From the NCBI GenBank assembly GCA_019614645.1, contig JABWDB010000003.1, positions 25,443,001 to 25,507,000 on the forward strand: a stretch of DNA of 64,000 bases, in the 5' to 3' direction. The notes below the pieces were generated by a model. It had not been told where the DNA came from. It was given only the letters and a program-made list of their open reading frames with translations, and ran no database searches. Shown piece after piece: positions 11,120-23,450 of this stretch. The DNA is from Stratiolaelaps scimitus. Its lineage: Eukaryota > Arthropoda > Arachnida > Mesostigmata > Laelapidae. Position 1 is the first letter of the stretch. Each line of letters starts with the position of its first letter. The translations under genes and the position numbers were made by a program.

Positions 11120-12280
11120 TAATGCGTTGCTTGTAGTGCCGCTAGGCTAGACGTGCTACTAGTGGTGGCAGTAGTATTGATAAGGCAAGCTCCTGAGAAT
11201 GGCCACTGTCGCTGCTGCTGCTGATGCTGCAGCCATAGCAGCTCGAACCTCCTCGACCGCTGAGAGACAGAGGGAGCTGGCCCATCAATGCCCAGCGGTC
11301 CTCTTAGCAGCATGGGACGACATCCTGGCGGTCTGTTCTTAGGAAGGAAGCCAGAAGCAGCAAGCGAGCCCACGGGTGTGCGTCCCTTTTATGTCGTTTG
11401 TCAAAAGCCCCCTAGCAGCCTCCTGCAGCCTCACCGAGGCCTACGCCCTCACCTCACCAACCCCCGAGTTCACCTCACCCACCGCGGCATACCAATTACG
11501 TTATTACCTCCTGCTTTTGTTGCTGCGGTGGCGGGGTAACAGCGGCTAAGTCTGCCACCAGCCACCAGCCAGCTTTGACAGCGGACTCTGCCTGGCCTCC
11601 GGCCCTCCGAGCCACTGGGCCCGGCTTCACCGTTGCAGCGGTGCCGTCGGCACTACGGCATCTACAGCTAAAGCTAGCTAACGCTAAAGCTCCCGAGCTC
11701 GCAGCCGATGCCTATTTGCTGCTATGTTACGTTGACAAATACGGCCAGCCGCCTCGTGCCACCCGTACCTTGTGTCTGTATGTGTGTGTGTGTGAGTGGG
11801 TGTGCTCTCTCTGTTCTCATTGCGTGGCGTCTTCCGAAGGCAGCCTGGTGCCTTCCTGCCTATCCGCTCCTGCTGCTGCTGCTCTTGCGACTATCTGCGC
11901 TATTGGTCTTGCTCGCTAACGCCTTCCGTTCGCCCGCAATATATGCGGTGCCTATGTTTTGCCCTGCCTCGCTCGCGTTCCATCCCACCTTATCGCGCGG
12001 GTCGGACGGGGCTGGGGGTGTCCGTAAGGAAAGTGACATAGAGCGACAGGGAAGGAACAAGGCCGAAGGTAGAGAGGACGAAGGCTGATTCAGGGTTATA
12101 TGATTCGTCCGCCCTTACCGCCCCCGCATCTTTTGCCGCCGTCGCAACTGACCAAGAGCGTTGGTCTCCTACCGAGTGAGGCTGCCGCTACACAGAAGAA
12201 GTAGTGCCATTGTGCTGCTGTACGAGTAGATGGCTTGGCACAGCGACGATGCGTGCGGATACGTCGCCGAGCCTGAGCGT
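11120..12280. other. GC-rich island, both strands partly open
   Basis: Contains CTG/CAG clusters, repeated CTCACC motifs (11430-11490) and a TGTG run (about 11779-11794). Open frames of 66-126 codons overlap in several frames without one dominant frame. Probable promoter or untranslated sequence; no gene could be named. Confidence 0.35.
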
Positions 12281-12547
12281 GTGGGAGGGCCGGTAAATTG
12301 CTTGTGATAACTCGTAAGAGACTACCTCTAGCCAGGCATAGATGGCCTCATAGATGGGTAAATATTTTTAACTTGCTAATACATTTCCCCTCACTGCCGT
12401 GCACATCTATGGTCGATTACTCAAACTATCCACCTTGGAGTGTATTCCTGGTGGAGTCGATCTGTTCTGTCCAACTGTAGTGCGTTTCACTATTATTATA
12501 GTTACGCAATTGTATGCCAATAGAGGGTACGTCTGTTACGGAATTTC

Positions 12548-12771
12548 TCAGTAGTTTCCATTTACGCGGCAGATTGTGCACGTTTCTGTGACATTTACGT
12601 ACGAGCTAGGTTCTTCCACTTCGGTCAAGCCATTATTATAACAAGCACGCAGCGACAACGTCGACAAAGAAACGCAGTATATACCCCGACGAGCCCAGTG
12701 GTGTGGTAGTGCATTCGTGTGCGCCTTGCAACCGAAGAAGATACGTAGGTTCCGCGGCTCGACGTCGCCCC
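12548..12771 (-). CDS. Candidate last coding exon, unknown protein
   Basis: On the minus strand a good acceptor (GTGGTTATTGCAG) precedes an open frame of about 74 codons ending in TGA. The translation is rich in charged and cysteine residues: it begins GDVEPRNLRIFFGCK and ends TETCTICRVNGNY. There is no recognisable domain and no upstream exon could be paired with it. The frame alone could be chance; the acceptor is the only extra support. Confidence 0.22.
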
Positions 12772-13411
12772 CTGCAATAACCACAATGTTATCTAATATT
12801 CGCCAATCTTAGGACAGACGCTCAAATCAAAGATGGCCTGGTAATCGATGATGATGTGATTTAAGCAAACATTGAAACAGTCATGTTAAAATCCGCCGCG
12901 TCTGGTGTCAAAGGCAACAGCAGGTGTTTAGTCAAACACTACTTTAATCAAATAGGAGTGAAATAGATATCAATCACATTCAGTTTTATTGTATATCGTG
13001 GTATGGACATAGTTAACGTTGAAGAACCAAAACACTATAGTACTCCAAGTTCGACTGCGCCTTAATTGTTGTTAGACCTTTACAATAATCAACTAATATT
13101 GTTAGGCACCTATTTGTCAAATCTACATCACCGATAATATATATATCCTGCTCATTTATTTCCTGTACTTCCGAGCCGTTGACAAACTCCCGGCATGTCC
13201 GCCGTGAGGGAGACAGGCTAAGGTAAGGTCTAGAATGGACGCGTACTTAGCAGCTGGGTTACCTGCAAATCTCTCTTTTTGTTTAATTTGGCTTGTTCTC
13301 AGCACGATACGATATATTCAAGGTTGTCTGCGCAGTGACTGAGAGAAAGTACAGTGTCTGTGAAAACGCAATACCCCGATGTTACTTGGTAAAAGGGGTA
13401 AAAAGTCTATC

Positions 13412-13433
13412 CACACACACCACACACACGCAC

Positions 13434-13460
<27 letters not shown>
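13412..13460. repeat. (CA)n-(TA)n compound microsatellite
   Basis: CACACAC runs pass directly into an uninterrupted TA run. Confidence 0.9.
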
Positions 13461-13464
<4 letters not shown>

Positions 13465-14189
13465 ATTCCAATATGACAACGGGTTGGCCCAATGACGTCC
13501 ATAGAAAATCTCGACATGGTCCGACCGGATGCACGTGTACCCTTGCACGAGCAGCGAATACGCATAGTACATATTAATTTATTCTTCAGCCACCCGCGAA
13601 TTAAGCACTTGTCCGCCGAACTGCGACCACGGGGGCGTCAGTAGACGACGACGAACGAAACTGGATACGGCATTCGTAGGCGGTGTTCGCTGTAGGCGAC
13701 CTGTTGGCAAACCTGTTAGGTGCAGATACTCTCCCCAAGCATATCAACGCCCATGTCGTCAACACACATATTTGATCATCTATAGGATCTACATGATGCG
13801 GGTTGGCCTGTTTTCGGAGTCATTTTCAGCAGATGCAGACTATTTTACCTGGTGCTGGGCAGTGCAGGGTGAAATAGGATTCGCTCGCCTTTGTTGCGTC
13901 GATGGCTGCTGCTGCTGCCGCATATGCTATGGTATAGTGTCGTGTCATGTCGTGCGGCCCGTGATCGCACGGAGCTCGGAGTCTCACCGTCTGAGCGATG
14001 ATTTGCGTGACCCGAACGACCTTGGCATTATGACGTCGGATACTTTGCGCGGGTGGTGGAGGAAGGTGATAACTCGGACCGCACCACCTCATCATCTTGG
14101 CTTGAATCCAAGAACATTCGCTGCTGTGGCTGCCAGATATTTCCGACCTCGCTTGATGTAGGCAGCAGGCAGTGTGTTATCATGCCCCT

Positions 14190-14212
14190 CTATATATATA
14201 TATATATATATA
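14190..14212. repeat. (TA)n microsatellite
   Basis: A pure TA run at the 3' edge of a GC-richer block (13600-14160) that is open on both strands. Confidence 0.9.
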
Positions 14213-14860
14213 GTACATGTAGGCCTGCTAACACCATAGTTAATTAAAGTCTGTCTAAGCGGGCAAAACTTACTGACTTATACCCTGTGGTTGTTTGCAG
14301 GTATGTTACGAACTTAGTATCAGTGTCGAAATACATAAACAAAACAAGTATGCATGATACTTTTTCATTATACACATGTAAAATTGCGGATGCCTTGGCA
14401 GATTAAGTAGACTCAGTCATCGATAATTTCGTAGACTTGCTGCTCTACTAGGTTCTGTAATAGTCCTAATGGCCAGATGGAATGGTCAGAGGGAAGATCT
14501 TAGAACCCTTTAACTCTACAGTGCGGCATGTTGTTCTCAACGAGTGTACATTTCTCCCTTGCTAGACGATCTATAAAATGTATGGAAAATAAAATACAAT
14601 TTGCGAATGTGGTGTTCTTGAAGGAAAAATTCAACATTTAGATAAAGCCACTTCGGAACCGAATTTCTCCACTTTGCGGAAATGAACGAACATTTTCTTT
14701 TGTGACCTTCGTCGCTAAACGGATTAACTGGAAGTTCTCCTATTGCTCCATATTGCTCATTTGTAATTGGAGTTTTGGCGCGTTGAGAGAAGGTTCATTG
14801 TTTTGACAATCAGCTGTTATGTTAACTGCCAGTTACATACATTTCGTCTCCCTCAGTCTG

Positions 14861-14918
14861 TTAAGAGCTGAGGTCTGTCAGATGGGGAACCGCTGGGGTC
14901 AGCTTGGAAAACAGTTTA
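14861..14918 (+). repeat. Dispersed repeat family C, copy 2
   Basis: Same family as 4399-4458 and 39309-39366: TTAAGAGCTGAGGTCTGTCA, then GGGGTCAGCTTGGAAAACAG. It lies 14 bases upstream of family D copy 2. Confidence 0.75.
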
Positions 14919-14932
14919 ACTCAGAAGCCTTC

Positions 14933-15212
14933 TAACTAGAGCACGTCAGGGAGCTGGCACCACGCCTTGCTCAGGACTCCAAGTCTCCCAGTGAGTTATA
15001 TCTCTCTCTTGGATTTTCAATATTCTCTTTCTTAGTTAATCAGCAACGTTTGGTTGAATAAATTAACCATCTCTTCGTTGGATTGCTCTCTCACGGGAAG
15101 TTCTGTTTTCATTTTCCAGATAGCTTGCCTATATTTTGAGAAAATTAGCAGTAATCTTAATAATTAGATACTCTATTTTCTCCAGACCCCGTTATCGTTT
15201 ATAACACATATA
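14933..15212 (+). repeat. Dispersed repeat family D, copy 2 (~280 bp)
   Basis: Second copy of the element at 9465-9737, same orientation, with scattered substitutions and small indels. This suggests old insertions, not a recent duplication. Confidence 0.85.
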
Positions 15213-15258
15213 GCAGGGCAAAGAAAATAGGGATTCAGACGCACACCAGACTAAAGAA

Positions 15259-15292
15259 AAATCTCCCGGGCTGACGCTCAGCCAACATTAGC
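15259..15292 (+). repeat. Dispersed repeat family B, partial copy
   Basis: Contains AATCTCCCGGGCTGACGCTCAGCCAACATTA, the hairpin-forming end of family B. The rest of the element is missing. Confidence 0.6.
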
Positions 15293-15938
15293 CTAGCTTG
15301 TTTCAAGTTGATCTCCGCTTCGTGGATGCAAATGCGTTTGTTGAGCAATAATGCTATCCTTATGAGAATCATGTCAAGGTCAAGTATTTGAGTTAAATTT
15401 TAGCACGCTCAAGCCAATCGCTTTTTAAACAACCGAACACAGCAAGACAGACGTATCTCCATATACACGAGTTTGTGTAATCATCTTTAGTATGGTTAAG
15501 AATAGTAAACAATGCGTCGATTATATTCTTCCTCGCCGAGCCAAAATAATAAGAATGATTCTCGTGAATTTGTTTACACGATTCACAGACATATTCAAAG
15601 ACCGTTAACGAGCTCTGATATGAAATGGCTTATGAAAACAAGCCGTATTATCGGGCGAACGAATAAGCACACAGTAAAGTCAAATCCAGGTCGATAGGGG
15701 TATCTTTCGGCTATAAAGTATCATGCCTAGTGATAAAACTTGCTTGCGTTAACACCATGCTATACGAGTGCCGCTATTGTCTTTGTTGAGTATCGGCTTT
15801 TAGCGCCATTATAACACCGACATTTACCGCCCGGCTGTTCAATTAATTAGGCATGCTCTGGTGTCCCAGAAGACACATTAAGGCAACGATAATCGAGCTT
15901 TTTAAATTGAAAATTTCTTAAATATACTGGTGGAACAC

Positions 15939-15961
15939 GGGGCGCGGGGGGGGGAGGGGGG
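15939..15961 (+). repeat. G-rich tract
   Basis: Runs of 4, 9 and 6 G separated by single C or A bases or by CGC. The arrangement could form a G-quadruplex on the plus strand. Confidence 0.6.
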
Positions 15962-16753
15962 TCTGGTCAACGGGCACTGATCTATGCTCCTACAAGGTTT
16001 GATTTTAAATCATCCCTATCGCGGCAGAAATGAAATCACGGCTTGGTACTACACTCCAGGTAGGGCCGATTGTCTCCCACGGAATTTTGTACAGTTGAGA
16101 AAAAAATTGACCCCCATTTCGGCGCAAGACAATAATTCTAGCGGGCTCGTTTCCCGAACTTTCCCGGCTTCGACGATTTTGTTTCAACCTTATCTATTGT
16201 ATGATTGCACCCGGGTAGCAAATTGGATAAAAACGACCGAAAGAAAATTGAATAGCGAAATAAGGCGTGTGTTTTTGACGGCTTTGTTTCCTGCCGAGGA
16301 CAGCATCGGACTGGGCATACACGTGTGGTATTAAACGAGCGTGTCCAAGAATGGAGTCGACTGAACTCGGCAATGGCCTCGTCTCCTATACTGCGCCTCG
16401 TTTTTTTTTTTTTTCTATAAGCTATCGGAACTTGGGTAGTAGTAATAGCAGCAGCGGTAGTGCCTTGTCTCGGCTTCTCCTATAACGCATTCGACGGCTG
16501 CCCCTACAGAATCAAAAAGAACAGTCTTAATCAGTAGTGGAAATGCGATTATGATCAATATTATCTTTGTTATCAGTGGTTACATATGTGCTATATTTTT
16601 GGCTACTTAAACTGCTCAAACGATCTGGTCTAGACACATAGCTGACCCACAGATCTCTTCCTTGTGTAGTGCGCTCATTACTCGGGTAAATACACTACGC
16701 TCTTCATGGAAAGGCTTACAGAAACCGAATCAGAATTCCCTCCCTCTACATAA

Positions 16754-16755
<2 letters not shown>

Positions 16756-16790
<35 letters not shown>

Positions 16791-16798
16791 AAATATAT
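16756..16798. repeat. (TA)n microsatellite
   Basis: A TA run with a TGTATAAA interruption near its 3' end. Confidence 0.9.
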
Positions 16799-17022
16799 AG
16801 TGATGGAGTGGGGGCAACAACTCTCCCTATGCTTATGAGGATGAAAACATGTGCACGGCTATACGTACTTCTGTAACCTACTACAACGCTGAAATATACA
16901 GCTCAGGAAATGAAATAATATATTCACCCGTCGCTTCTCTCCGTTGACTACGCACAGCGCCAATAGTTTATAACCGTGCGGCCATCACATTCATATCTTC
17001 GGGGCCTATATAATAGTTTACT

Positions 17023-17061
17023 TATATATACATATAAATATATATATATATATATATATAT
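17023..17061. repeat. (TA)n microsatellite
   Basis: A TA run with a CATATAAA interruption near its 5' end. Confidence 0.9.
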
Positions 17062-17700
17062 TACTGTAACTAACGAATGTGACAAGTGCTTATTTTCTTT
17101 ATATGGCAACAGCGACCCTTTCCACATTCACCGCATACCGTGACACGTTATGTATGTGCAGGACAGCAATTAAACTGAAATGTTCGAATTGTCGTTACAG
17201 ATTTTCCTTAAGCTGCACAATTATTGCTACAGATAAAAGCTGGTTCTCTATAGTGAATAAATAATAGTCTTATACAATCGCAATTTATCTCGTTCGATCG
17301 TGCCTATCCGCAAGGCCTCCTATTCACCGATCCTTCAATCCTGTCCCTGCTCTGCCTTGTAGCAAAGTTCGGAGCCCTGGTCACATTACAGCCGATATCA
17401 CGAACAGAAAGCGGCCTCAGAGGACCCCTCATTTCGCAGCCGCCTCGCTGCACTTATTATGTGTATAGTATCCACAATGGGGAAAAAATAGTTACACGCT
17501 AAATGATCCAGGAAACGAACGACGTAGCACAGCCTAGTTACAGTAACGTTATTAGTACCCGATCGGTGGATGGAGAACGAGAAAAACGGTAGAAGCGCAG
17601 ACTGTGAGAGTAAGATGAGGGACCCGGCTACGGTATCGTGTCCCTATGGCCTTGGGCCGATCAATCATATACAAATATACAATATACTCGACATGGATGC

Positions 17701-17752
17701 CTATATATATATATGGTGTATATATATATATATATATATATATATCTATACA
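17701..17752. repeat. (TA)n microsatellite
   Basis: Two TA runs separated by TGGTG. Both strands are open across it, which produces spurious Ile-Tyr reading frames. Confidence 0.9.
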
Positions 17753-18248
17753 TGGCGGCGTACAGGTATTGCTGCACCGAAGCGAAGCCGTCATCCTTAT
17801 CCAATGGTCTTATTTTATGATTTGTTCGTATTCATCGAGAGCAAAATGAACTATCGTGCTGCCATAAGGAGTCTGGCTACCTCGAGAAGGCAGCTACGGC
17901 TATTATTCGCGATCCAAGCTGTTTGCACATTGAGTCACCAGAAAAAGATTGATGAAATATCAGTATAACATTATAAAATGGGAGGGGTGTTATTAGCATA
18001 TTTGTCGCCGTATTTCAAACTACCCCTTTCAAAGGGCACCATAGGTTAAATAATGCCAGTTTTTGCCTGAACTAGTGCGTCTTTGTATTAAATACAGCTT
18101 ATCCGTTTAACGATCATCCTGCTTCACTCAGCGTAATCTGTCGATCATATGATAGTAAGCAGTGGCTACAAAATCATTGCAATCGTAAGGTATGTTGCTT
18201 ATCTGACAGATATGGTAGGCCGAGCACTAAATGGACCACAGGGCGTCG

Positions 18249-18460
18249 TCAGCCGACACCTCTGTGCGGACCGTCTGCGCGTAGACAAAGCAGTTCCTCA
18301 CGCCAATCGGCGGCCGGTGGGGTCAGGTGTTCATAGCTCCCGGGGAGCATCACATCACTCATTTCGACACGAACCTGCGCGGGGTCCCGGCCAATACTGG
18401 ATGGGAACGTTCCATTAACGATCGTGTTTTCTGGTGTAAGCAACGACCCACTATCCTCGT
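18249..18460 (-). CDS. Candidate coding exon, unknown protein
   Basis: On the minus strand a strong acceptor (GATATATTTTTCTCCTTAG) is followed by about 70 codons ending in TGA. The exon begins in a split codon followed by EDSGSLLTPENTIVNG. Further on the frame reads VRVEMSDVMLPGS. A GTGAGG donor-like site lies inside it (after GATTGGC), so the exon might end earlier. The segment is a GC-richer patch in AT-rich DNA, which fits an exon. No domain is recognised. Confidence 0.28.
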
Positions 18461-19329
18461 CTAAGGAGAAAAATATATCTACTCGTATCATAAAAATGCC
18501 TGATGACATATATCAATATCTGGGTATATTTACAGCATCGCCATAGTGCTATTTGTCGTCTAAAACATCGTCACGGATGCTGGCACCTTGAAGGTCGAAC
18601 CTATGAACGGAAATGCACGAATAGTGAAACCTCTTGAGGTGCCACCTTCATATCGTGAAGTCCAATGCAATATTTATACAGCTAACTCTGATGCCATAGC
18701 TCTTCAACATAATCTATTCATGATACATACTGATATTTCCGGGGGAAGTTAAAGTGTAATATACAGTTCTGAGTGGTTATGGCAACTCAAAGCGCAACAC
18801 GAGAACTAAGAGAAAAAATGAGAGCAATAACAGCATTGGCCCGAGAGATTGACGACGCCGCACGCCCGACTGTACCCAACTATTAGACCATGTCTGACCG
18901 AACGGCACAAACACTCGAGAATATCAACGAACGATGTCCATAGCCCCTTGGGACATTTTACTGTGTATTGACAGCTGGCCCCCGGGCACAGTGAACCGTT
19001 GGAGTGGATCGACCGGTGGGAAGAAAAACGGACGCTGTCAAACGTCTTTAGAGGGTCTGCTGACGGGATGTTGCACATTCGTTCGGTGACACGAAACCGA
19101 CAGCGGTGGTGGCGGCGGCGGCGACGGTGTCCTCGGACAGGAGCCTTCGAAAGGAAGCCTCATCAGCTTGCGTTTAGCCGAAACTCAACAAGCGGAGGTG
19201 AAAGCGCCCCCGGCAGTTTACTGCCGTTAAGCGTGGGGCTTACTGGCGGAAAAAAAGTACACTTAATCCTTATGGTTAATTTTTTCTCAGGCCACAGCTC
19301 GCCAGAAGTACGCAGCCGTTAATTAGATA

Positions 19330-21040
19330 GCCTACCAAACGACCGAGTGGCGAACGCTGGAATCATGCTAGTATCAACAATACATAGATGCAATAAATAG
19401 GAGATGTTTTAATAAAACGTGTGACCTAGACCTTGGTCATCATTTCTATCGGGACTCTTATCGTAGCCCGAAAAGTGGGAAAGGTTTGTCATATGAACAT
19501 ATTTCACAGTTAGGCTGGATTTAATCGAGCTGATTAAAATAATGAAGTTGAACGGTTGTTTAGTTATTAACAACTACTAATTTCACACAGTTCACGCATA
19601 AATGCCTATTCCATAGAGGTGCTAGTAAACATGATAGCAGGCAAAATTGCTGAGAGCTATATTGAGACATACTCGTTCGGTTAAAGCTCATATTCGTAGA
19701 TCGAACGCAGTGAGAGGTCTAGTCACGTAGCGGCCGCAATGTCAGTTTTGACGTCAATTCGATTATCGTATTCAATTAGTGTCTGCTTTGAGAGCAGCTC
19801 GTAATTAAACAACATAAATTGATATTAGAACAGTAGCTCGCGCCAGAGCCGTAGATAGCACTGTGGCCGTAAAAGTATCTAACAACGGTGGTATCCACCA
19901 TCGAAGAACATCGCCGTCGGAAACGATTGAAGTCGCGAGAAAGTGGCAATGTAAGAAACGTGGAGACATCGGTGCCGAACAACGCTTATGTGCTCTTCAT
20001 GTGATGTTCACCACTTAGGGTTACGTAACCGAAGCATACAACTAGCAGACATTAGGGGTAGGTCGTTAGAGCTGACAGCCCCACCGCGTGCATTAAAACA
20101 TCTCGCTAGTTCAGTGAAAATGTGCAGATATAGTACATAATGCAAACAAGCATTAAATTATATAAATAAAAGCAGTCACGTGACTTCCGCACACCGGATC
20201 GAATCCAATCAAAAGCTATTATATAGAAGAGTTGGGGGGGTCCCTGTTCATGCCGGCGAAAAGTACTCCATCTTTGTACAAGACGTTATATCAAACTTTT
20301 GAGTGATTTCCAATGCTGGGAATTGTGACGCACCCTAAGCTAAAGGACTTTCATCGGGGAATCTTTTATCCATGCGTATTCAAGGAAAAGTCAGTACCAG
20401 ATTGCATACATGCGTGGATGAACACAAACATCTCGATATTATGATCGCAATAATAGAGAAATATCGAGTGGCATAATTTCCTGACGACAAGACTAGCTAG
20501 TCAGTCGTATACAAGGCTGATGTGATCCTGGGACGGCTTCGCGTGACGGTGCTGGCCGCCGCATGCTCAGACTCGGACGACCCACACGGATCGATACATA
20601 GGAGCGGGTGAAGTGGTGAAAATACGGACACATTCGCAGCGGCAATAGAACGACCAAATGGTTTATGGGTTGTCGACAGGATATTTATACGGATTTCCGT
20701 TATTAATATGCGTGTGATGAATTCGTGTACAAATTCATCAGGAACTTTGTTTTCTTGTCTAATTTTGGTGTTTCCCTAGAAATCTTGCTTACACGTGCGG
20801 TCGGTCATCTCATTAAAGCGATTAGTATGTGCAACTTTTCAATCACATACGCTTGCGTGTTTCGCCGGTTGGCAGTTGAAATTTACCCCTGACGGATACG
20901 TACCTGATTGAAATGATAGTCACCCTGACAAAGACTGATCAGTGTATTACTATCCCTTTAGCGCATAGATGGACACATAGGAACCACGTAGAAATCGTCA
21001 GCACAAGGTTGAGCAAATAAGATACACCACCAACCAAAAA
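19330..21040. other. Unassigned stretch
   Basis: No gene, RNA or repeat could be supported. A B-box-like GGATCGAATCC at about 20197 has no A box. Confidence 0.35.
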
Positions 21041-21045
21041 TAATT

Positions 21046-21609
21046 ACACCATACCTCCGCTCGTATATATCCTAATTGTATATCAAGCGCTCACGAAACA
21101 GAGCAAACAGTGGTAGCTCAGATGGAAAATTTCATCTCTTCGATTCGACGAAAGTTTACATACGGAGCACTCTCTTATGTTTTCTTTGGATGCACACCCT
21201 TTGAGGTTGCAAAAAGAAACTCGTGGCCGATTCGCATTGTGGCACTTCCCGGAGTTATCCTATGAGAAATTCCACCTATGGTGACTGTTGACACTGGAAT
21301 GGAATGGCTATTGGCCCTCTATACAGGAATGATAAGAACCCTTCAGGAGGATTCAGCCGTAGCCTACGGAGCTCTTCACGCTATTGCAAAATACACTCGA
21401 AGCTACGGGGTGACATAACACGTACGAAAGTGTTATTGGCTCCGCCAAGAGACACCGTACAATAAAAGCGTTGCACGAGCTGTTTACGGGCAAAGATTCA
21501 TACGAAGTGCGGACGGGAAATACACTCGACGTGATTATCGAAGAAGTACACGTTTTACTTACACATAAACAAGAGCAACAAGGGAACTACGAGAAAACGT
21601 ACATGAGAT
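21046..21609 (+). pseudogene. Possible broken coding region, unknown
   Basis: Three open segments follow one another on the plus strand. The first runs from about 21049 to a TGA at about 21264 and contains an internal ATG (MENFISSIRRKF). The same frame continues to a TAA at about 21418 (TVDTGMEWLLALYTG). The next frame opens at about 21412 and runs to about 21609 (KALHELFTGKDSYEV, then TLDVIIEEVHVLL). Together they would give roughly 180 residues with one stop and one frameshift, as in a decayed retrocopy. Each segment is within chance length and no family is recognised, so this is tentative. Confidence 0.2.
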
Positions 21610-21744
21610 AGGATAACAATTAAATACATCTCATTTGAGCTCTAATTCCTTGTTTCCATTCGTCACTATCAAGTTGCTTGCCTTATCTTATGCTGAAAGC
21701 TAATTTGTTCACAGCAAAGAAAGTGATCATCAACAGCCTTGGAG

Positions 21745-21760
21745 TTCGAAGGTTCGAGCC
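21745..21760 (+). other. Isolated polymerase III B-box-like motif
   Basis: GAAGGTTCGAGCCCCG contains the B-box consensus GGTTCGAGCCC. No A box was found at the expected distance upstream. It may be a SINE fragment. Confidence 0.25.
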
Positions 21761-22399
21761 CCGTGATGCAATGCATGATCCCTCACCCCGCCTCCACACT
21801 TCAAACTCTTTGGCTTATGTTTAATATAGCCTTTTAGTATGTTATGTTCACCTCGTCGGCGTTTATTCTCAGATTTTATTGTGGATTGTTGATGTCTGCC
21901 AAAAATGCTCGTGTTCATTTTATTTCAATTATCTATATGATGATTTTTATTATTATCGTCATCATTACCATCCATTGATTTGTACTGTTTTCTAACAACT
22001 GTGTTTTATGACATAAAACAGTAATTGTCACACTCATGAGCAATTATATAGAAGAGAGATAGAAGGCCTTGTGTAGATTTTCTAGTTTGTTTTAATCTGT
22101 TATACGTACTGTCTACCATGTATCACATTTATAGAAATAGAAGCGAAAGAACAAAATTACACTAAGACTTACTTGCGACACCGTTGGTTAGCCTACCGAA
22201 AAAGGTTGCCTAACTTTTCCAGAGCATCTTGTATTTTTCAGCATTTGTTCTAGTCAATTGAAGAAGCCGAATTTCCATGCCGGGACCAGAGGATTTAATA
22301 GAAAAAAACTTGACCCAAAGCATATTTTACGAGCTCACGTGGTATGCCTTACCTCGTTTCTAGTGCGAAACATATTTTGACGAATAGCACGGCGGACAG

Positions 22400-23450
22400 C
22401 AAACATTTCGTTTCGTTTTGTGTTTTCTATTGACATGGCCGAACAATATTCCTCGCTCGATGTTCCCCACAATGGCCGAACTCTCGCCATCTTGAGAGAA
22501 TATTTCCTTTGGAGCCCACCCCTCTTCTGCCGGCACCGCTACTTCAAAGGGATCGATGGTTTAGGGTGCCCGCTAGGCCAGAGTGTCCATGTTCTGCTAC
22601 ACTCTGCTCTTATTTCTTTCGCTATTTTCTACCCCCCCCCCCTAATACTGTCTGTGCGTCTGTCTCGCTGCACCCTTTGGGTAGGCGTCGCGAGAGCAGT
22701 CCAAGGAGCCTAAACAGTGAAGAAGCTGGTGGGTGATGTGGGCGGTGCGTAGCAGCCCGCAGACCTGCCAGCCGGACCCAGCCAACGTGTCCCAATAGCA
22801 CGTGACAAAAATGACAATGCGGCGAACGCGATGACTCGACCCGCCATCCATCAGAGAGCTCTTGCAACGGGTGAGTTGGACGTCAGCGGAAGCAGTCGCG
22901 GCAGCTTTTGCTAGTAGTCGCAGTCACAAGCAAGTGAGGAAACTTGGCTGAGGAGACGTCCACACGCGACCGCGGATTCAGCAGAACGAATGTGTAATCA
23001 GTCAAATAAAACTGGCCGGCAGCGGTAGCTAGTCTGGCTGTCTGCATGGCCAGTTGTCAGATGCTCGTCAATCTGGCAGCATGTACCTGGACTTGTACTG
23101 GTTGGGGTGTATGATTGGCGTAGCGGTTGGCGTCTCGGCTCTTCGTCACCTAATCGGTACACACGCGTAGAGTTTGAACGGGGTTTGGCTGCGTGGGGTA
23201 TGTGGCGGACGCGGACAGTGTGAAATGCACCAAGAGAGACGGTACAAACTCGGAGCTGTACGCCTGCGTATAGAGAAACCTAGCGCGCGCCCCGTTGGAG
23301 GGCGCAAGCGAAACTGAGGGCTCGCAGTAGCTGAGTTCAGAGTGGAGGTCTGTTGCAGGTAGTCGAGTCTGACATCAGCGTGACCATGTTGCACACGGGC
23401 CGAAACCACAGCTGAGGCTACAGAGCTCGTTGTAATTTCATTATCGCCAC
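22400..23450. other. GC-rich island
   Basis: Begins near an ATG in a strong context (about 22435, GACATGG). It contains a 13-base C run (about 22632-22644) followed by CTAATAC, a pyrimidine tract and TAG at about 22686, which looks like a branch point and acceptor. Open frames of 70-97 codons overlap on both strands. It may be promoter or first-exon sequence, but no gene model can be completed. Confidence 0.3.

Larger units (their letters stand above)
15300..18230. other. AT-rich stretch with microsatellites
   Basis: No gene could be supported. It holds a G-rich tract (15939-15961), a T run near 16401-16415 and TA microsatellites, listed separately. Open frames at 15984-16334 (plus) and 17570-17968 (plus) lack splice context; the second runs through a TA repeat. 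Confidence 0.35.

Noticed and set aside
17570..17968. 132-codon plus-strand ORF
   Set aside because: Runs through a TA microsatellite, and both strands and several frames are open there.
21111..21150. tRNA-like stretch (GTGGTAGCTCAGATGG)
   Set aside because: No B box or cloverleaf follows; an A-box look-alike only.
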